A DNA stretch of 64,000 bases from Anisakis pegreffii (GCA_035041965.1 JAPYMA010001431.1:1-64000); one strand, 5' to 3'; positions 1-11,104 are shown, counted from the stretch's first letter. The notes: generated from the sequence alone by a model not told the origin. Numbers and translations are program-made.

Positions 1-2540
1 TGCCTCTTCTCGGTGCCAATGGCGCTCTCGGCGAAATCGGCGCTCTCCTACGGGCCACCCTACCGCAAGAAACCTTTTCAGGGCTCAGTGAAAGTGCCAA
101 GCCCGGTCACATCACTGTGCCATTTGACACCGAACATTTTGCTGTGTGGCACTGAGAACGGACAAATTTTGGGTTATTCGTGGAAGAGCTTAGTGCGTGT
201 GGGCTCTCAAGGGTCACACGGGAGCGGCAGCACGTCTCAATCGGGCGTGGCTGAGGTCGACTTGAAGCCGGAGTTCGCGTTTACAGTGCCAGGTGGGGAT
301 GCGCTCTCCAGTGGTGGTGATGTGTTGATGGGGGGCAATGGTGCTGGTGAAGTGAATACGATAGTGAAGCTGCGGGATGGAGACGAGAAGGCTAAAGTGG
401 CGTACGCGGGTGCGATGGATTTCGGCATAAGGGTGGTGGATGCAGAGCGATTTGATAAGGTACGTGGTTGGGGTTGTTGGTTGGGAGCGCAGAGGAGGGG
501 CATTTTATGGGAGCATTTGTAGGTGGACATACGGTGAGAGAGGGGGAGATTCCGCTGGCGGTTAGCTGGAGAACTATATCCTCGTGGTATTGGTAGCAAG
601 TCGGGGAGGTACCCGGTCAATCCGTCTAAAGACATTTTGCTTAAGGACAGTTTGCCTAAAGACACTTTGCCTAACGGACAGTTTGCCTAACGGACAGTTT
701 ACCTAACGGACAATTTGCCTAACGGACAGTTTGCCTAACGGACAATTTACCTAGCGGACAATTTGCCTAACGGACAATTTGCCCAACGGACAGTTTGCCT
801 AACTTACGGTTTTTAATGGATATTTCGCCTAATAGGCAAACCGTTCCTTAGGCAGACTGTCCGTTAGGCAAACTGTCCGTTAGGCGATGTGTCTTTAGGC
901 AAACTGTCGTTAAGCAAAATGTCTTCAGGCAGATTGACCGGTCACGGTCGGAGCAGACTAGTGAAATGGATAGGGATCGGTATCGGTCTACACAGCCAAT
1001 AGGTGCTCCAGCTTGGCTAGAGGCGGGCGGACCAGATTGACTGTGGACGATTGAGATTGACTAGGAGCGGCCAAGTTTGATTTTAGGCGTTCCGGTTAGA
1101 TCACGGGTTGTCCAAGCAGCAAATAACTGCGTGCTGGTCCAAATGGTAGCTGCAGGTTGGGTGGGTCGTCTCGGGAATTGTTCAGTTGGTAGCTAAGAGT
1201 CTGATGGTGGCCATTAAAAGCTGGAGATTGCAGGTGATCTCAGTGCTCAGCGGTCATAGATCGCACGTGAATGAGCTGGTTGCACGATCTGAGCATGAAC
1301 TGATCAGTGCGTCGGAAGATGGCACTGTAAGGGTGTGGGACTTGAGGACGAAAGGATCTTCGTCGAGGGTGATTGAGGTGTGGCAGAATAAAGAGTTGAA
1401 GCAGGATGGAGAGCCACACCGGGGCAAAGGGGTATGCGCTTTGGCGGCTGAAGGCTCTCTGATGGTGAGTGATTTTTCTGTGAGGCTGTGGGGGGGGGTG
1501 TTTTTGATTTTATTTTTGATTAGTGTATTTAATTGACTATTGTTTAACGTTATATTGTGCTATTGTTATTGTTATGGACTGATAAAAGTAATTTTTAAAT
1601 TAAGGTCTGTGGAGGGGACGTGCCATTAGGGTTGTGGCATCTTGACTCGAGCTCGTTGATAAAGCCGTTGGTGTGTGGTGATAACGGTAACAGTAATAGT
1701 GATAGTAATGATAGTACTGATAATGGAAGTAATAATAATAGTAGTAATATAAATGTAAATGATAGTAAGAAGTATGGGAATGTTCGTTATTTGAGTGCGA
1801 AAATGAACGCACAGAATATTTTGTGTGGTGGAACTAGCCCGTTGCTTCATCAGGTTAATTTTTCTATTTTTATTGTTATTGATTATTATTGATTATTATT
1901 TATTATTATTATTGATATTATTTATTGTGATTATTATTATTCAGTACCATTTATAATAGGCATACGTATCGGGTTGGAACGCAATGACTTGGCTTTTAGG
2001 GCGTGTGCGCGGTGGTGGGCGGGGCATGTGATCATTTGCACACGCTTGAGTGTCAGTCGAAGCTCCGCCCACTACCGTACTTGTTTCGCAGCCATATTTG
2101 TTTGGTGACTAGTGTTCGTTGGGGTCCCTGTGGTCGATGTCGGGGACTCCGTTCCCGGGCAATTTTGCTCCCCGTATTCTTGGTCAGGTGCAGCCATAGC
2201 GGACGGATGACTGCCCGCGCGGGCACTTGGACCTATTTTCGTCCATTTTGCTCCCTGACGGGCATTCATCTTCCCGGACAGCAAGAAGTTGCTTGCGTCT
2301 CGCAATAGACTGAAAATGCAGAGTGATCAAATAATGATAAAATGCCGAGCGATAAAATTTCAGTTCTCATATAATGGTTCATATAAGATGTCATTGAAGA
2401 CGTCGTGTGAGTCGATCTATACAATTGAAGAGAATGGAACGAAGATGGTGACAGTGGGGGGTGATGGGCCGTTTATCGATAGCTTGATTAACTTGGGATA
2501 TATCTCATTCTCATTCACCACTTCGAGTGCTTTCGTTTAG
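1..2540 (+). CDS. THOC6: THO complex subunit 6 (THOC6-like WD40 protein), 5' partial
   Basis: Exons: 1-459 (open from base 1, so the true start lies outside), 1234-1464, 1605-1853, 2364-2540 (TAG). All joins are phase 0 with GT-AG introns. At least 370 residues are visible. Exon 2 holds the clearest WD40 blade, with GHRSHVNELV followed by ISASEDGTVRVWDLRT; exon 3 opens with VCGGDVPLGLWHL, and the C-terminus reads NLGYISFSF. The order and wording match THOC6, including its GGEDGAVRLWDLRT blade and its NLGYRAFSLSF end. THOC6 is a beta-propeller subunit of the nuclear THO/TREX complex, which couples transcription to mRNA export. Exon 3 carries an Asn/Ser-rich insert (roughly 35 residues) not expected in the vertebrate protein. 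Intron 1 hosts a foldback element. I am confident of the WD40 fold and fairly confident of the THOC6 assignment; other WD40 proteins are the alternative. Confidence 0.8.
612..945. repeat. Foldback hairpin element D, copy 1 (TTTGCCTAACGGACA units)
   Basis: Left arm: tandem units of TTTGCCTAACGGACA, about 15-16 bp each. A short centre around 815-835 (GGATATTTCGCCTAATAGGC) is followed by the reverse-complement arm (TGTCCGTTAGGCAAA). Outer ends read ACCCGGTCAAT and ATTGACCGGTCA. It lies wholly inside intron 1 of the THOC6-like gene. Related copies lie near 12.95, 43.05 and 48.25 kb. Confidence 0.8.
2012..2076. repeat. Short GC-rich palindromic element (GTGGGCGGGGC ... GCTCCGCCCAC)
   Basis: GTGGGCGGGGC at about 2014 is answered by GCTCCGCCCAC at about 2062, giving a roughly 60-bp hairpin in otherwise AT-rich DNA. 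It sits in the last intron of the THOC6-like gene. Similar short GC palindromes occur near 7.7 and 10.45 kb, with one half near 9.06 kb. Confidence 0.55.
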
Positions 2541-3354
2541 TGTGTGTTGATTTCATTTGTATTATTGTCGTTGTGTTTATTATTATTTATTGTTATTATT
2601 TATTCATTATTATTGATCTGATCATTTTATTGATCATTTTGTGGTATTGATCATTTGAAAAGATTCTCATAGAAATCTGATCGTCATTCTAGTTTGTTAT
2701 CGTCAGTATGATTTTGAGATCGTGTTGTATTGTTGTTTGAAGTATTGGTGTGTTGATTGTTATCATAATGGATTTGTTATTATTGTTATTATTTATTATT
2801 ATTGTTATTATTATTATTGTTTTGTTATTGTAATTGTTATTATGGCTGTTGTCATTATTGGAACATGCATGTAAAAAATGTTTTGCTATTATTATATTTT
2901 TGAAGACGTGAAGTTTAATCCGTTATCGAACGGTGCCTAAAATGTCTTTCTGGAATGCGTTGTCAAGGTGACATTCATAAGGCTTTTATTGATATTCAAT
3001 AGGGTTGCGTTGGCGATTACAAGCAGCTGGAAGCTTGTGATGCCTTAAACTCTACTGTTTACCCTCAATAACTTTCGAGAGAGGAGGTTTGGTTCGAGTC
3101 TGATGTGCGTGCTCACTGAGCAGTGTTGACGCCTAATATGTGATCAATCTATCTGCAGTGATCAATCCTCTGCAATGATCAATCTAATATGTGATCAATC
3201 CTCTGCAGTGATCAATCTATTATGTGATCAATCCTCTGCAGCAGGTTATGTGCTGTGTGATCAATGTATTGTTGCGTGAATAAGTGGTGAAAGTAATGCG
3301 AATATAGTTATGGAAGTTATTTATAGTAGTAGTGAATGATCACAACGAGAAGTA
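2541..3354. other. Intergenic stretch between THOC6-like and fucosyltransferase genes
   Basis: This is AT-rich DNA with runs of TTATTATT-type sequence around 2570-2840 and no ORF worth calling. The right part holds the TGATCAAT repeat cluster listed separately. The promoter and 5' UTR of the fucosyltransferase gene should lie here, but I see no clear TATA box or splice-leader site. Confidence 0.6.
3138..3268. repeat. TGATCAAT / CTGCAG tandem cluster upstream of the fucosyltransferase
   Basis: Seven TGATCAAT motifs occur in about 130 bp, most separated by CCTCTGCAG or CTAATATG-type spacers of about 17 bp. Both TGATCA and CTGCAG are palindromic. The cluster ends about 90 bp before the ATG at 3355, so it falls where proximal promoter or 5' UTR is expected. 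A regulatory role is inference only. Confidence 0.6.
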
Positions 3355-6300
3355 ATGCTGCTGCGCAGAAAAAATTTGTTGCGGTTGTGTGTGGGTGCGT
3401 TGGTGGTTTTATTGGTGACGATGCAGTTGTTTTCACGATTTTGGAATCAGAGCGGCAGTGCGGTCAAACGCGGGGGTGTACAGGTGATAGCAGTCGATGA
3501 TGTGGTACCAGTCGATGATCTGGTGGTACCAGTCAATGATGTGGTACCACCAGTCGATGATAACAAAGGCTCCAGTCATCGTGATTATAATGAGAATAAC
3601 AATGATCACTATACTGGTAATGGTGACGGCACTAGAAGGCCGAAAATAATCCTCCAGTGGACGCGCGTTTTCAATCATCCCATGCCACTAGCATCAATAG
3701 ACGAATGCTCGTTTACACCCGAAGTATGTTTCTGATGGATTTATTTGTGGCACTTTTTTACTTTGGGGGGTCGCACGCAAGCACGCTCGCGCATGCCACG
3801 CCTACTGCGCATGGCCTCAGCCTAAGTGTGACCTCAGACTCATCTAAGCGTAGCCTCAGATCGCTTGATGCTACAACAGAGGCTAGCAAGCGAGCTCAGG
3901 CCTAGGCTTAGGCTGAGACAACGCTTAAGCTGAAGCCATGCGCAGTAGGCGTGGCATGCGCGAGCTTGCTCGCGTGCGGCCCTCCCCCCCCCAAAGTAAA
4001 AAAGTGCCGATTTATTTGTTGTTTAATATTGTTCGTATTCGAGTTGCTGTTGTTTTTCGTTCTTACTGTTGTCATGATAGATTCACTGTTTTGTAGAAGG
4101 TGGCACTTTTTTATTTGGGGGGTTTCGCACGCGAGCACGCTCGCGTACAACGCTACATACATACGCCCACGCACACTATGAACGACGATGCCTTCACATG
4201 CGCCGAGGTCACTTGGCCTACTACGCATGGCCTCAGCCTAAGCCTAAGCCTACGCCTGAACTCGCCGGCTAGCCCCCGTTGTGACATCGAGCGATCTGAG
4301 GCTTAGGCTTAGATGAGATTGTGGTCACACTTAGGCTGAGGCCATGCGCAGTAGGCCAAGTGGCATCGGTTGTCTTACGCGATCGTGCTCGCATGCGTGC
4401 ATCCCACAAAGGAAAAAAGTGCCCCATATGAATACGTACGTGTCTGTTGTGCAGAAAGCCTCAGCACGTGGATTTAAGGCCGAAACCTGAAATTGCTTTC
4501 AGGAAACGTGTTTAATGACGCGAAATCGCAGTCTGCTAAGCGATGCGTCGGCAGTTGTCTTTCACATCAATCCGATCGACTTCCGAATGAACGATCTACC
4601 GAAACTGAGAAAACCACACCAGTTATTTGTGTTCATGACAATGGAAGCAGCGTTCACACATAAACGCGAGTTTATCGAGTCTCTGCCAGGTGCTTTAAGG
4701 GATCCATTTTGTTTTTCTGTTGCCATATTATAGCTTTATTACTGTTGTTATTAGTATTTATTGTTATTATATTATTATTGTTATTATTGTATTATTATTA
4801 TTAGTATTATTATCGCAATTATTACTGTTTATTATTGTTTGGTGTTGTTATTTTTGTTTATTACTGTAATTCCTAATTTTGTCAGCGAACTACTTCAATA
4901 TAACGATGACTGACCGTCTTGACGCGGATATACCGTACGTGTACGGTGGCTATTGGGTAAGACCCGAAGATGCCAAAAATTTTGGCTTGGCGCCAGTCGA
5001 CCTACCGTATGATCCAGAAATCGTGTTGAGAAACAAATCGAAGACGATATTTTGGCTCGTTTCTAACTGCGAAACGATTTCGAAACGTGAGCTTGCCGTT
5101 AAAAAGTTGAGCAGGTTAGTGCTTGTGGCTGGCCGAGTTCGACGAAAAACCCGCCCACCGTCCACGGAGACCCCGCCCACTGTTTATGGTATCACCATCC
5201 ACCGTTCACGGAGACCCCGCCCACTGTTCACGGTATCACCATCCACCGTTCGCGGAGACCCCGCCCACTGTTCACGGTATCACCATCCACCGTCCACGGA
5301 GACCCCGCCCACTGTTCACGGTATCACCATCCACCGTCCACGGAGACCCCGCCCACTGTTCACGGTATCACCATCCACCGTTCGCGGAGACCCCGCCCAC
5401 TGTTCACGGTATCACCATCCACCGTTCGCGGAGACCCCGCCCACTGTTCACGGTATCACCATCCACCGTTCGCGGAGACCCCGCCCACTGTTCACGGTAT
5501 CACCATCCACCGTTCGCGGAGACCCCGCCCACTGTTCACGGTATCACCATCCACCGTTCGCGGAGACCCCGCCCACTGTTCACGGTATCACCATCCACCG
5601 TTCGCGGAGACCCCGCCCACTGTTCACGGTATCACCATCCACCGTTCGCGGAGACCCCGCCCACTGTTCACGGTATCACCATCCACCGTCCACGGAGACC
5701 CCGCCCACTGTTCACGGTATCACCATCCACCGTTCGCGGAGACCCCGCCCACTGTTCACGGTATCACCATCCACCGTTCGCGGAGACCCCGCCCACTGTT
5801 CACGGTATCACCATCCACCGTTCGCGGAGACCCCGCCCACTGTTCACGGTATCACCATCCACCGTTCGCGGAGACCCCGCCCACTGTTCACGGTATCACC
5901 ATCCACCGTTCGCGGAGACCCCGCCCACTGTTCACGGTATCACCATCCACCGTTCGCGGAGACCCCGCCCACTGTTCACGGTATCACCATCCACCGTTCG
6001 CGGAGACCCCGCCCACTGTTCACGGTATCACCATCCACCGTTCACGGAGACCCCGCCCACTGTTCACGGTATCACCATCCACCGTTCACGGAGACCCCGC
6101 CCACTGTTCACGGTATCACCATCCACCGTTCACGGAGACCCCGCCCACTGTTCACGGTATCACCATCCACCGTTCACGGAGACCCCGCCCACTGTTCACG
6201 GTATCACCATCCACCGTTCACGGAGACCCCGCCCACTGTTCACGGTATCACCATCCACCGTTCACGGAGACCCCGCCCACTGTTCACGGTATCACCATCC

Positions 6301-7938
6301 ACCGTTCACGGAGACCCCGCCCACTGTTCACGGTATCACCATCCACCGTTCACGGAGACCCCGCCCACTGTTCACGGTATCACCATCCACCGTTCGCGGA
6401 GACCCCGCCCACTGTTCACGGTATCACCATCCACCGTTCACGGAGACCCCGCCCACTGTTCACGGTATCACCATCCACCGTTCGCGGAGACCCCGCCCAC
6501 TGTTCACGGTATCACCATCCACCGTTCGCGGAGACCCCGCCCACTGTTCACGGTATCACCATCCACCGTTCGCGGAGACCCCGCCCACTGTTCACGGTAT
6601 CACCATCCACCGTTCGCGGAGACCCCGCCCACTGTTCACGGTATCACCATCCACCGTTCGTGGAGACCCCGCCCACTGTTCACGGTATCACCATCCACCG
6701 TCCACGGAGACCCCGCCCACTGTTCACGGTATCACCATCCACCGTTCGCGGAGACCCCGCCCACTGTTCACGGTATCACCATCCACCGTCCACGGAGGCC
6801 TCGCCCACTACTCAAGGTGTCACCGAACACCGTCAGGAGACCCCGCCCACTGCAGTTTTTATGAGTAAGAAAACATGAAATTAAGGTATATACAAGTGGA
6901 TATCTATGGACAGTGTGCACGAACTAAGGAAATGAAGCACGCATGCCCGAGAAAAAACAGTAGCGGATGTGAGTTGAGGATGTCGGAGGAGTATTACTTC
7001 TATATCGCAATCGAGAGTACGATTTGTAAGGATTACGTCACCGAGAAGTATTGGGATCGTTACGTATGGAACTCGGTTCCGATCGTGATGAGACGCAAAA
7101 CTTATGAGAAGTTCGTTTTTTTTTTGATAAAATTTTGCCCGTTTTGGGAGTTTTTGGTCGCCCATTTCCTGGGTGCTGATGTGTCGCGGGGACGAACTTA
7201 GCAGTCAGGGACCACGGGAATGTTGTGGTCCCGTTCGGGAAAACTACCAGGGACGATGCATCTGAACTACCACATTCCCAGCCACATGGGTTGTGTGGAG
7301 AGTGCTTCATGGGTGAGGCCAGATGTCTGCGGGGAATGTTGTGCATTTGCCACTCTTTGAGTGTTCCTTCCTTGTTATTGCTATTGTTGTTGCCGTTGTA
7401 GCAGAATGATACCACCGAAATCATTCATCGCAATGGATGACTACCGAAGTGCCAAAGAGATGTCCGACCATCTGCACTATTTGATGTCGAATCAAAGCGC
7501 GTATATGCAATATTTTGGGTACAGAGAGGAGGGGTGGGCACACGTTTGGCAGAAAGCCCCGTTCAGGTTTGTGCTCATGCATTATGATCTGGTTCATGTT
7601 AATTTGTTTACGTCAATTTTGACCACTCATAAATAATAGTAGCACCCAAGGTCATGGGCAGAGTCGGCTGTGGGCGGCGGGGTAAGTTCGATGATCCTTC
7701 AGAATCGCCTCTAATCTCTAAGCTCCGCCCACAGCGCGCGCGTTGCTGCGGTGGGCGGGGCTTACATCAGCGCCTCTAAAGGAATGTGTGTTGCAGATAT
7801 GGTTACTGTAAGCTATGCGAGCGGATTGGTGCGAAGAACTTTAGAAATGAGAAGTCGCGTGTGGTTGAAAATATTGCCGAATGGTTCTTTGATAAGTCCG
7901 AATGTGAGCGGGATGAGTTCAGTAAGTCGTGGCAGTGA
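3355..7938 (+). CDS. Alpha-1,3-fucosyltransferase (GT10 family), Golgi type II membrane protein
   Basis: Six exons: 3355-3723, 4503-4689, 4886-5114, 6886-7110, 7405-7566, 7797-7938 (TGA), joining in frame to 437 residues. Residues about 8-26 form one hydrophobic signal-anchor after a short basic tail. A stem follows with repeated VVPVDD-like units. The catalytic half shows GT10 landmarks: a Cys/Thr-rich start ending LLSDASAVVFH, then DRLDADIPYVYG, WLVSNCETISKRE, VDIYGQCA, CKDYVTEKYWD (about residues 308-318) and the MIPPKSFIAMDDY block. The family transfers L-fucose from GDP-fucose onto GlcNAc of N-glycans or Lewis-type acceptors in the Golgi; core alpha-1,3 versus Lewis specificity cannot be told here. 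Intron 4 uses a GTTCGT donor, chosen because it alone keeps frame into MIPPKSF. Intron 1 carries two family A elements, and intron 3 is almost all 44-bp minisatellite. Confidence 0.93.
3749..4008. mobile_element. MITE-like family A, copy 1
   Basis: About 260 bp with inverted ends GGCACTTTTTTACTTTGGGG and the complement CCCCAAAGTAAAAAAGTGCC. The two arms are complementary over much of their length, including GCATGCCACGCCTACTGCGC and its complement. The centre carries CTTAGGCTTAGGCTGAG, related to the nematode telomere repeat. There is no coding capacity. It lies in fucosyltransferase intron 1. Confidence 0.85.
4102..4423. mobile_element. MITE-like family A, copy 2 (diverged)
   Basis: Begins GGCACTTTTTTATTTGGGGG and ends GGAAAAAAGTGCC. 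The core has GCCTCAGCCTAAGCCTAAGC and the complementary AGGCTTAGGCTTAG. It lies about 90 bp from copy 1 in the same intron, with more mismatches between arms. Confidence 0.8.
5150..6855. repeat. 44-bp GC-rich minisatellite filling fucosyltransferase intron 3
   Basis: About 38 head-to-tail copies of a 44-bp unit containing GGAGACCCCGCCCACTGTTC followed by ACGGTATCACCATCCACCG. Variation is concentrated in one spot, CCGTTCGCGG, CCGTTCACGG or CCGTCCACGG. The array leaves only about 35 and 30 bases of other sequence at the intron ends (intron 5115-6885). Because 44 is not a multiple of 3 and the unit lacks stops on this strand, all three + frames stay open for hundreds of codons; these are artefacts of the repeat, not proteins. 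Confidence 0.95.
7662..7765. repeat. Short GC-rich palindromic element in fucosyltransferase intron 5
   Basis: GTGGGCGGCGGGG at about 7670 is followed by AAGCTCCGCCCAC at about 7720 and GGTGGGCGGGGCTTAC at about 7750. The three GC blocks can pair in alternative hairpins. The element ends only about 30 bp before exon 6 (7797). Confidence 0.5.
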
Positions 7939-8093
7939 CGATTGTGTTTATCGATTGTTATCGATCTGGTTATCGTTGATCTTATCAGTCGTTATCGTTG
8001 ATCTTAATCACTTGAGCCCATTGTGATCATTCGTTGTTATTATGTGCATTAATATTGTTATTTTGACGGGAACAGAACTATTATTCATTTTTT

Positions 8094-8390
8094 GGCACTT
8101 GCTTACTTTGGGGGAGCAGCACGCTTGCGTATAACAACCGAGGCCACTTGGCCTACTGCACATGACCTCAGCCTAAGGTTACATATGTATGTGTAACCGC
8201 AGCCTCATCTGAGCCTAAGCCTCAGATCGCTCGATGTTGTCGGCAGAGGCTAGCCGGCGAGCTCAGGCTTAGGCTTAGGCTTGGGCTGAGACTACGCTTA
8301 GCAGGCTGAGGCCATGCGCAGTAGGCCAAATGGCCTCGGCGCATGTGAAAGCTGATATTTGTGATGCCGTACGCGTGCAAGTGCTTATTT
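8094..8390. mobile_element. MITE-like family A, copy 3 (degenerate)
   Basis: Starts GGCACTTGCTTACTTTGGGG and keeps the GAGGCCACTTGGCCTACTG arm and its complement CAGTAGGCCAAATGGCCTC, with a TTAGGCTTAGGCTTGGGCTG core. The right end has decayed (AAGTGCTTATTTTTTAC). Located just downstream of the fucosyltransferase stop codon. Confidence 0.7.
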
Positions 8391-8567
8391 TTTACAGAAA
8401 TACTTTTACAGAAACTCATTATTATTGATATGTATAATATTTATTTGTTAATTTGTATTCGTGTAAATTTTTTTAAATTGATAAATAACATTTCGGTTCC
8501 TGTAAATTTTTTTTTTGATAGTTTCCATTATGTTGTTATGTTATTCAGTGTTATTCATGTCTTATTT

Positions 8568-8695
8568 GATCAGCAAATCGAACAGGTGATCACGACTCTA
8601 TGCCTTTATCTTATCACCAATATCACTTATATCGCATTCTTCCGTCTTTGGCATTTTTTTTCCGCGCAGCCAGCGATATTAATCGTGAAAACTAT
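8568..8695 (+). repeat. Solo arm of foldback family H
   Basis: The block runs from ATCAGCAAATCGAACAGGTG through CTTATCACCAATATCAC to TTCCGCGCAGCC. It matches both arms of the large foldback in helicase intron 8 (31628-32217). Confidence 0.55.
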
Positions 8696-9039
8696 GTGTC
8701 TTCGTGAACGTCTAACTTCGATTATTGATTATTGATTGATTAGGCGATCAGAGAGGTTTTGGCCTATTGTATAATTTGTTATCATATCATGTTGCGGCTT
8801 TATCACTTAAGGGTCTATCAAGTCATTTCCCAGTTCATCTCTAAGGGTCAATAGAATCGTATCGGTAAATTTGTTCATATTCTTAATTTTATTAAGTGAA
8901 TTTTAAATATGGTTGTGGTACTGAATATTGTGATTAATAGTGATTTTATTTGTTATTGTTCTGGCGATTATTTTACGCTGTAATCATCGTTGTTATTTTA
9001 TTTTTGGTGTTGCATACGTTCTGAGTTGGGTTGAATTGC

Positions 9040-9112
9040 TGTCGTTGCGCGGCCTGCTCGGCAATGGGCGGGGCTTGCGATGCCGAACGCGCGCGTTTTG
9101 CTGCGAAAGTGT
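9040..9112. other. Isolated GC-rich patch with GGGCGGGGCTTGCG
   Basis: A roughly 70-bp GC-rich island in AT-rich DNA, carrying AATGGGCGGGGCTTGCG and CGAACGCGCGCGTTTTGCTGCG. It resembles one half of the short GC palindromes elsewhere in the window. Confidence 0.4.
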
Positions 9113-9124
9113 GCGTGTTGCAAC

Positions 9125-9430
9125 CCAAAACACTATTATTATTATAGTTATTTTTATTATTATTACTGATAGTATTACTATTATTATTGTTATTATTATT
9201 ATTGATTATTATTATTGTTATTATTGTTGTTATTTTTATTATTATTACTATTAGTATTACTATCATTAATATTTTTATGATTATTATTACTATTAATATT
9301 ACTATTATTATTGTTATTGTTGTTAGTATTACTATTATTATTGTTACTATTACTATTATTACTATTACTATTGTTATCTTTATTATTATTATTATTATTA
9401 CTATTATTACTGTTGTCATTACTTTTACTT
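9125..9430. repeat. Imperfect (TTA)n / TTATTATTG low-complexity tract
   Basis: About 300 bp of trinucleotide repeat in which the third base drifts between A, G and C (TTATTATTGTTATTACTATT). Frames reading as poly-Ile/Val/Thr or poly-Asn across it are artefacts of the composition. Confidence 0.9.
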
Positions 9431-9639
9431 CGTGATCATATAATTTGTTATTGTTGCATGATGTTGCTATTTTAATTAGTTTGTTTCAAAAATAAATCAA
9501 CACTCGAGTATTCATGCCGATTGTGTGTTGTTTTCACTAATTAAATAAAATTAATTTGGCTATAAGCATTCCAAACGTCGCTCTATCGCAATATCTTTAG
9601 TTGTTACCGTTCATCCTTCAGATGGAATTACTTTTACTG

Positions 9640-10380
9640 CTTGTGGTATATATTAATATTGTTAATATTTATTATTATTTATTATTATTATTATTATTTA
9701 TTATTATAAACATTCTATAGTGTTAGACAAGCACGATGTATAACACTGGTTTATTAATTATTATTATTCAGACGGGAAATACAATTTGAAGGTTTGCGAG
9801 ATTTATTAAAGATAGCTATTATTTATTATGTTTATTATTATTATATTTATTTAATTACTAATTAGATATGTATATAATTAATATGAAACTAGGAGTTATA
9901 GGGTATTATTGATGTTGTTTTGGTTGTTGAGATTCGTGTTGCTGCTCTTCGATGACGTGTTCGTGATGCTTCCTGCAGTTTAATTAGAATATTTATTATT
10001 ATTTATTATTATTTAATAATAATATTTATTATTTATTATTATTTAATAATAATATTTATTATTATTTTGAATAATTGTTTATTTTATAAAGTAACAAACC
10101 GATAGGCGTGTTGAATCTTTTTTGCGGCCTCGTTAGCCTCTGTAGTCGTTTGGGTTTATATCAGCTCCTGCATCGGACTGAAACTGATATGATAAAGTGA
10201 TAATAAATATAATATTATGTACATTAATAATATTAATATAATATATATACATAAATATATATTAATATTAAATGTTATATACATAAATATATTAATAATA
10301 TTTTATATATATACAAATAAATTAATAGTGAGATATGATAAATAATGTTAGTTCAATATATATTATAAATATGAGTTCCC
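9640..10380. repeat. Very AT-rich simple-sequence region
   Basis: Alternating TTATTATTATT tracts (about 9655-9715 and 9825-9850), a direct repeat of TATTTATTATTTATTATTA units at 9990-10065, and TAATATATATACATAAATA tracts at 10200-10300. No coding signal. Confidence 0.8.
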
Positions 10381-10427
10381 AATTGAACTCGAAATGCTGC
10401 TGTTTGAGTAAAGTGGAGCGGTCTGAA

Positions 10428-10500
10428 GCAATGGGCGGAGCTTAAGATAGCGGCCGCGACGCGATGCGTTAGTGCAAGCCCCGCCCATTAGCCGCCCACG
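10428..10500. repeat. Short GC-rich palindromic element (ATGGGCGGAGCTT ... AAGCCCCGCCCAT)
   Basis: ATGGGCGGAGCTTAAG at about 10431 is complementary to CAAGCCCCGCCCAT at about 10477, with a 35-bp GC-rich loop containing GCGGCCGC. It is embedded in AT-rich DNA and followed by about 200 bp of AAT/GTA trinucleotide sequence (10510-10715). Confidence 0.6.
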
Positions 10501-11104
10501 CCCTGCACTCGTGGCAGTAAATTATTATAATAATGTATAATAATAAGCAGTTTATTGATTATTTTTATAATAGTAATTATGATAAAAGTAATAATAATGA
10601 ATATAAAAGTAATATAATGATAATAAAAATAGTAATAAATAATAATGATAGTAATAAAAATACTAATAATAATAAAAACAGTAATAATAGTAATAGTAAT
10701 AGAGTACCTCGTGGTTGTTATTAGATTTTGCATGATCGCAGTTATGTGACTGGTTCTGTGCTGATGACATAGTAACGGCAGTAATTACAGTGAGAGCAGT
10801 GGTCAAAAATAATATTAAGTTTATTTATTATAATATACAATAATATTTAATTATTATTATTTATAGTAATGAGCGTAGTGAATGGTTATATTTATTATTA
10901 TTATTAAATGTCGAGATGCAAGCAATCTCGACGCGAACGAGTCGAATTTAGGTGTACAACTGAATTTGAAATTAGATTGGTTCGGACAAATTACTTGTTA
11001 ATTGACAAACGCTGATAATAGTAATAATAAGCAGTTACACGTTAATCACGTCAATCGCTAGTTGTTGTCGTTACTTATTTGATTAACTTTATCGTTTATT
11101 ATTG

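Noticed and set aside
4879..6868. Very long open frames (more than 580 codons) rich in Pro, His and Arg
   Set aside because: They run from the end of a fucosyltransferase exon through a 44-bp minisatellite that lacks stops on this strand in every frame. Three overlapping frames give the same rotated peptide, and splicing logic removes the whole region.
7751..8026. 91-codon frame overlapping the last fucosyltransferase exon
   Set aside because: It is a shadow in another frame; the true frame gives YGYCKLCERIGAKNFRNEKS and continues the GT10 C-terminus to the TGA at 7936.
8973..9435. Poly-Ile/Val and poly-Asn frames
   Set aside because: Pure products of the imperfect (TTA)n tract. The same applies to frames at 24.8, 25.6 and 49.4 kb.
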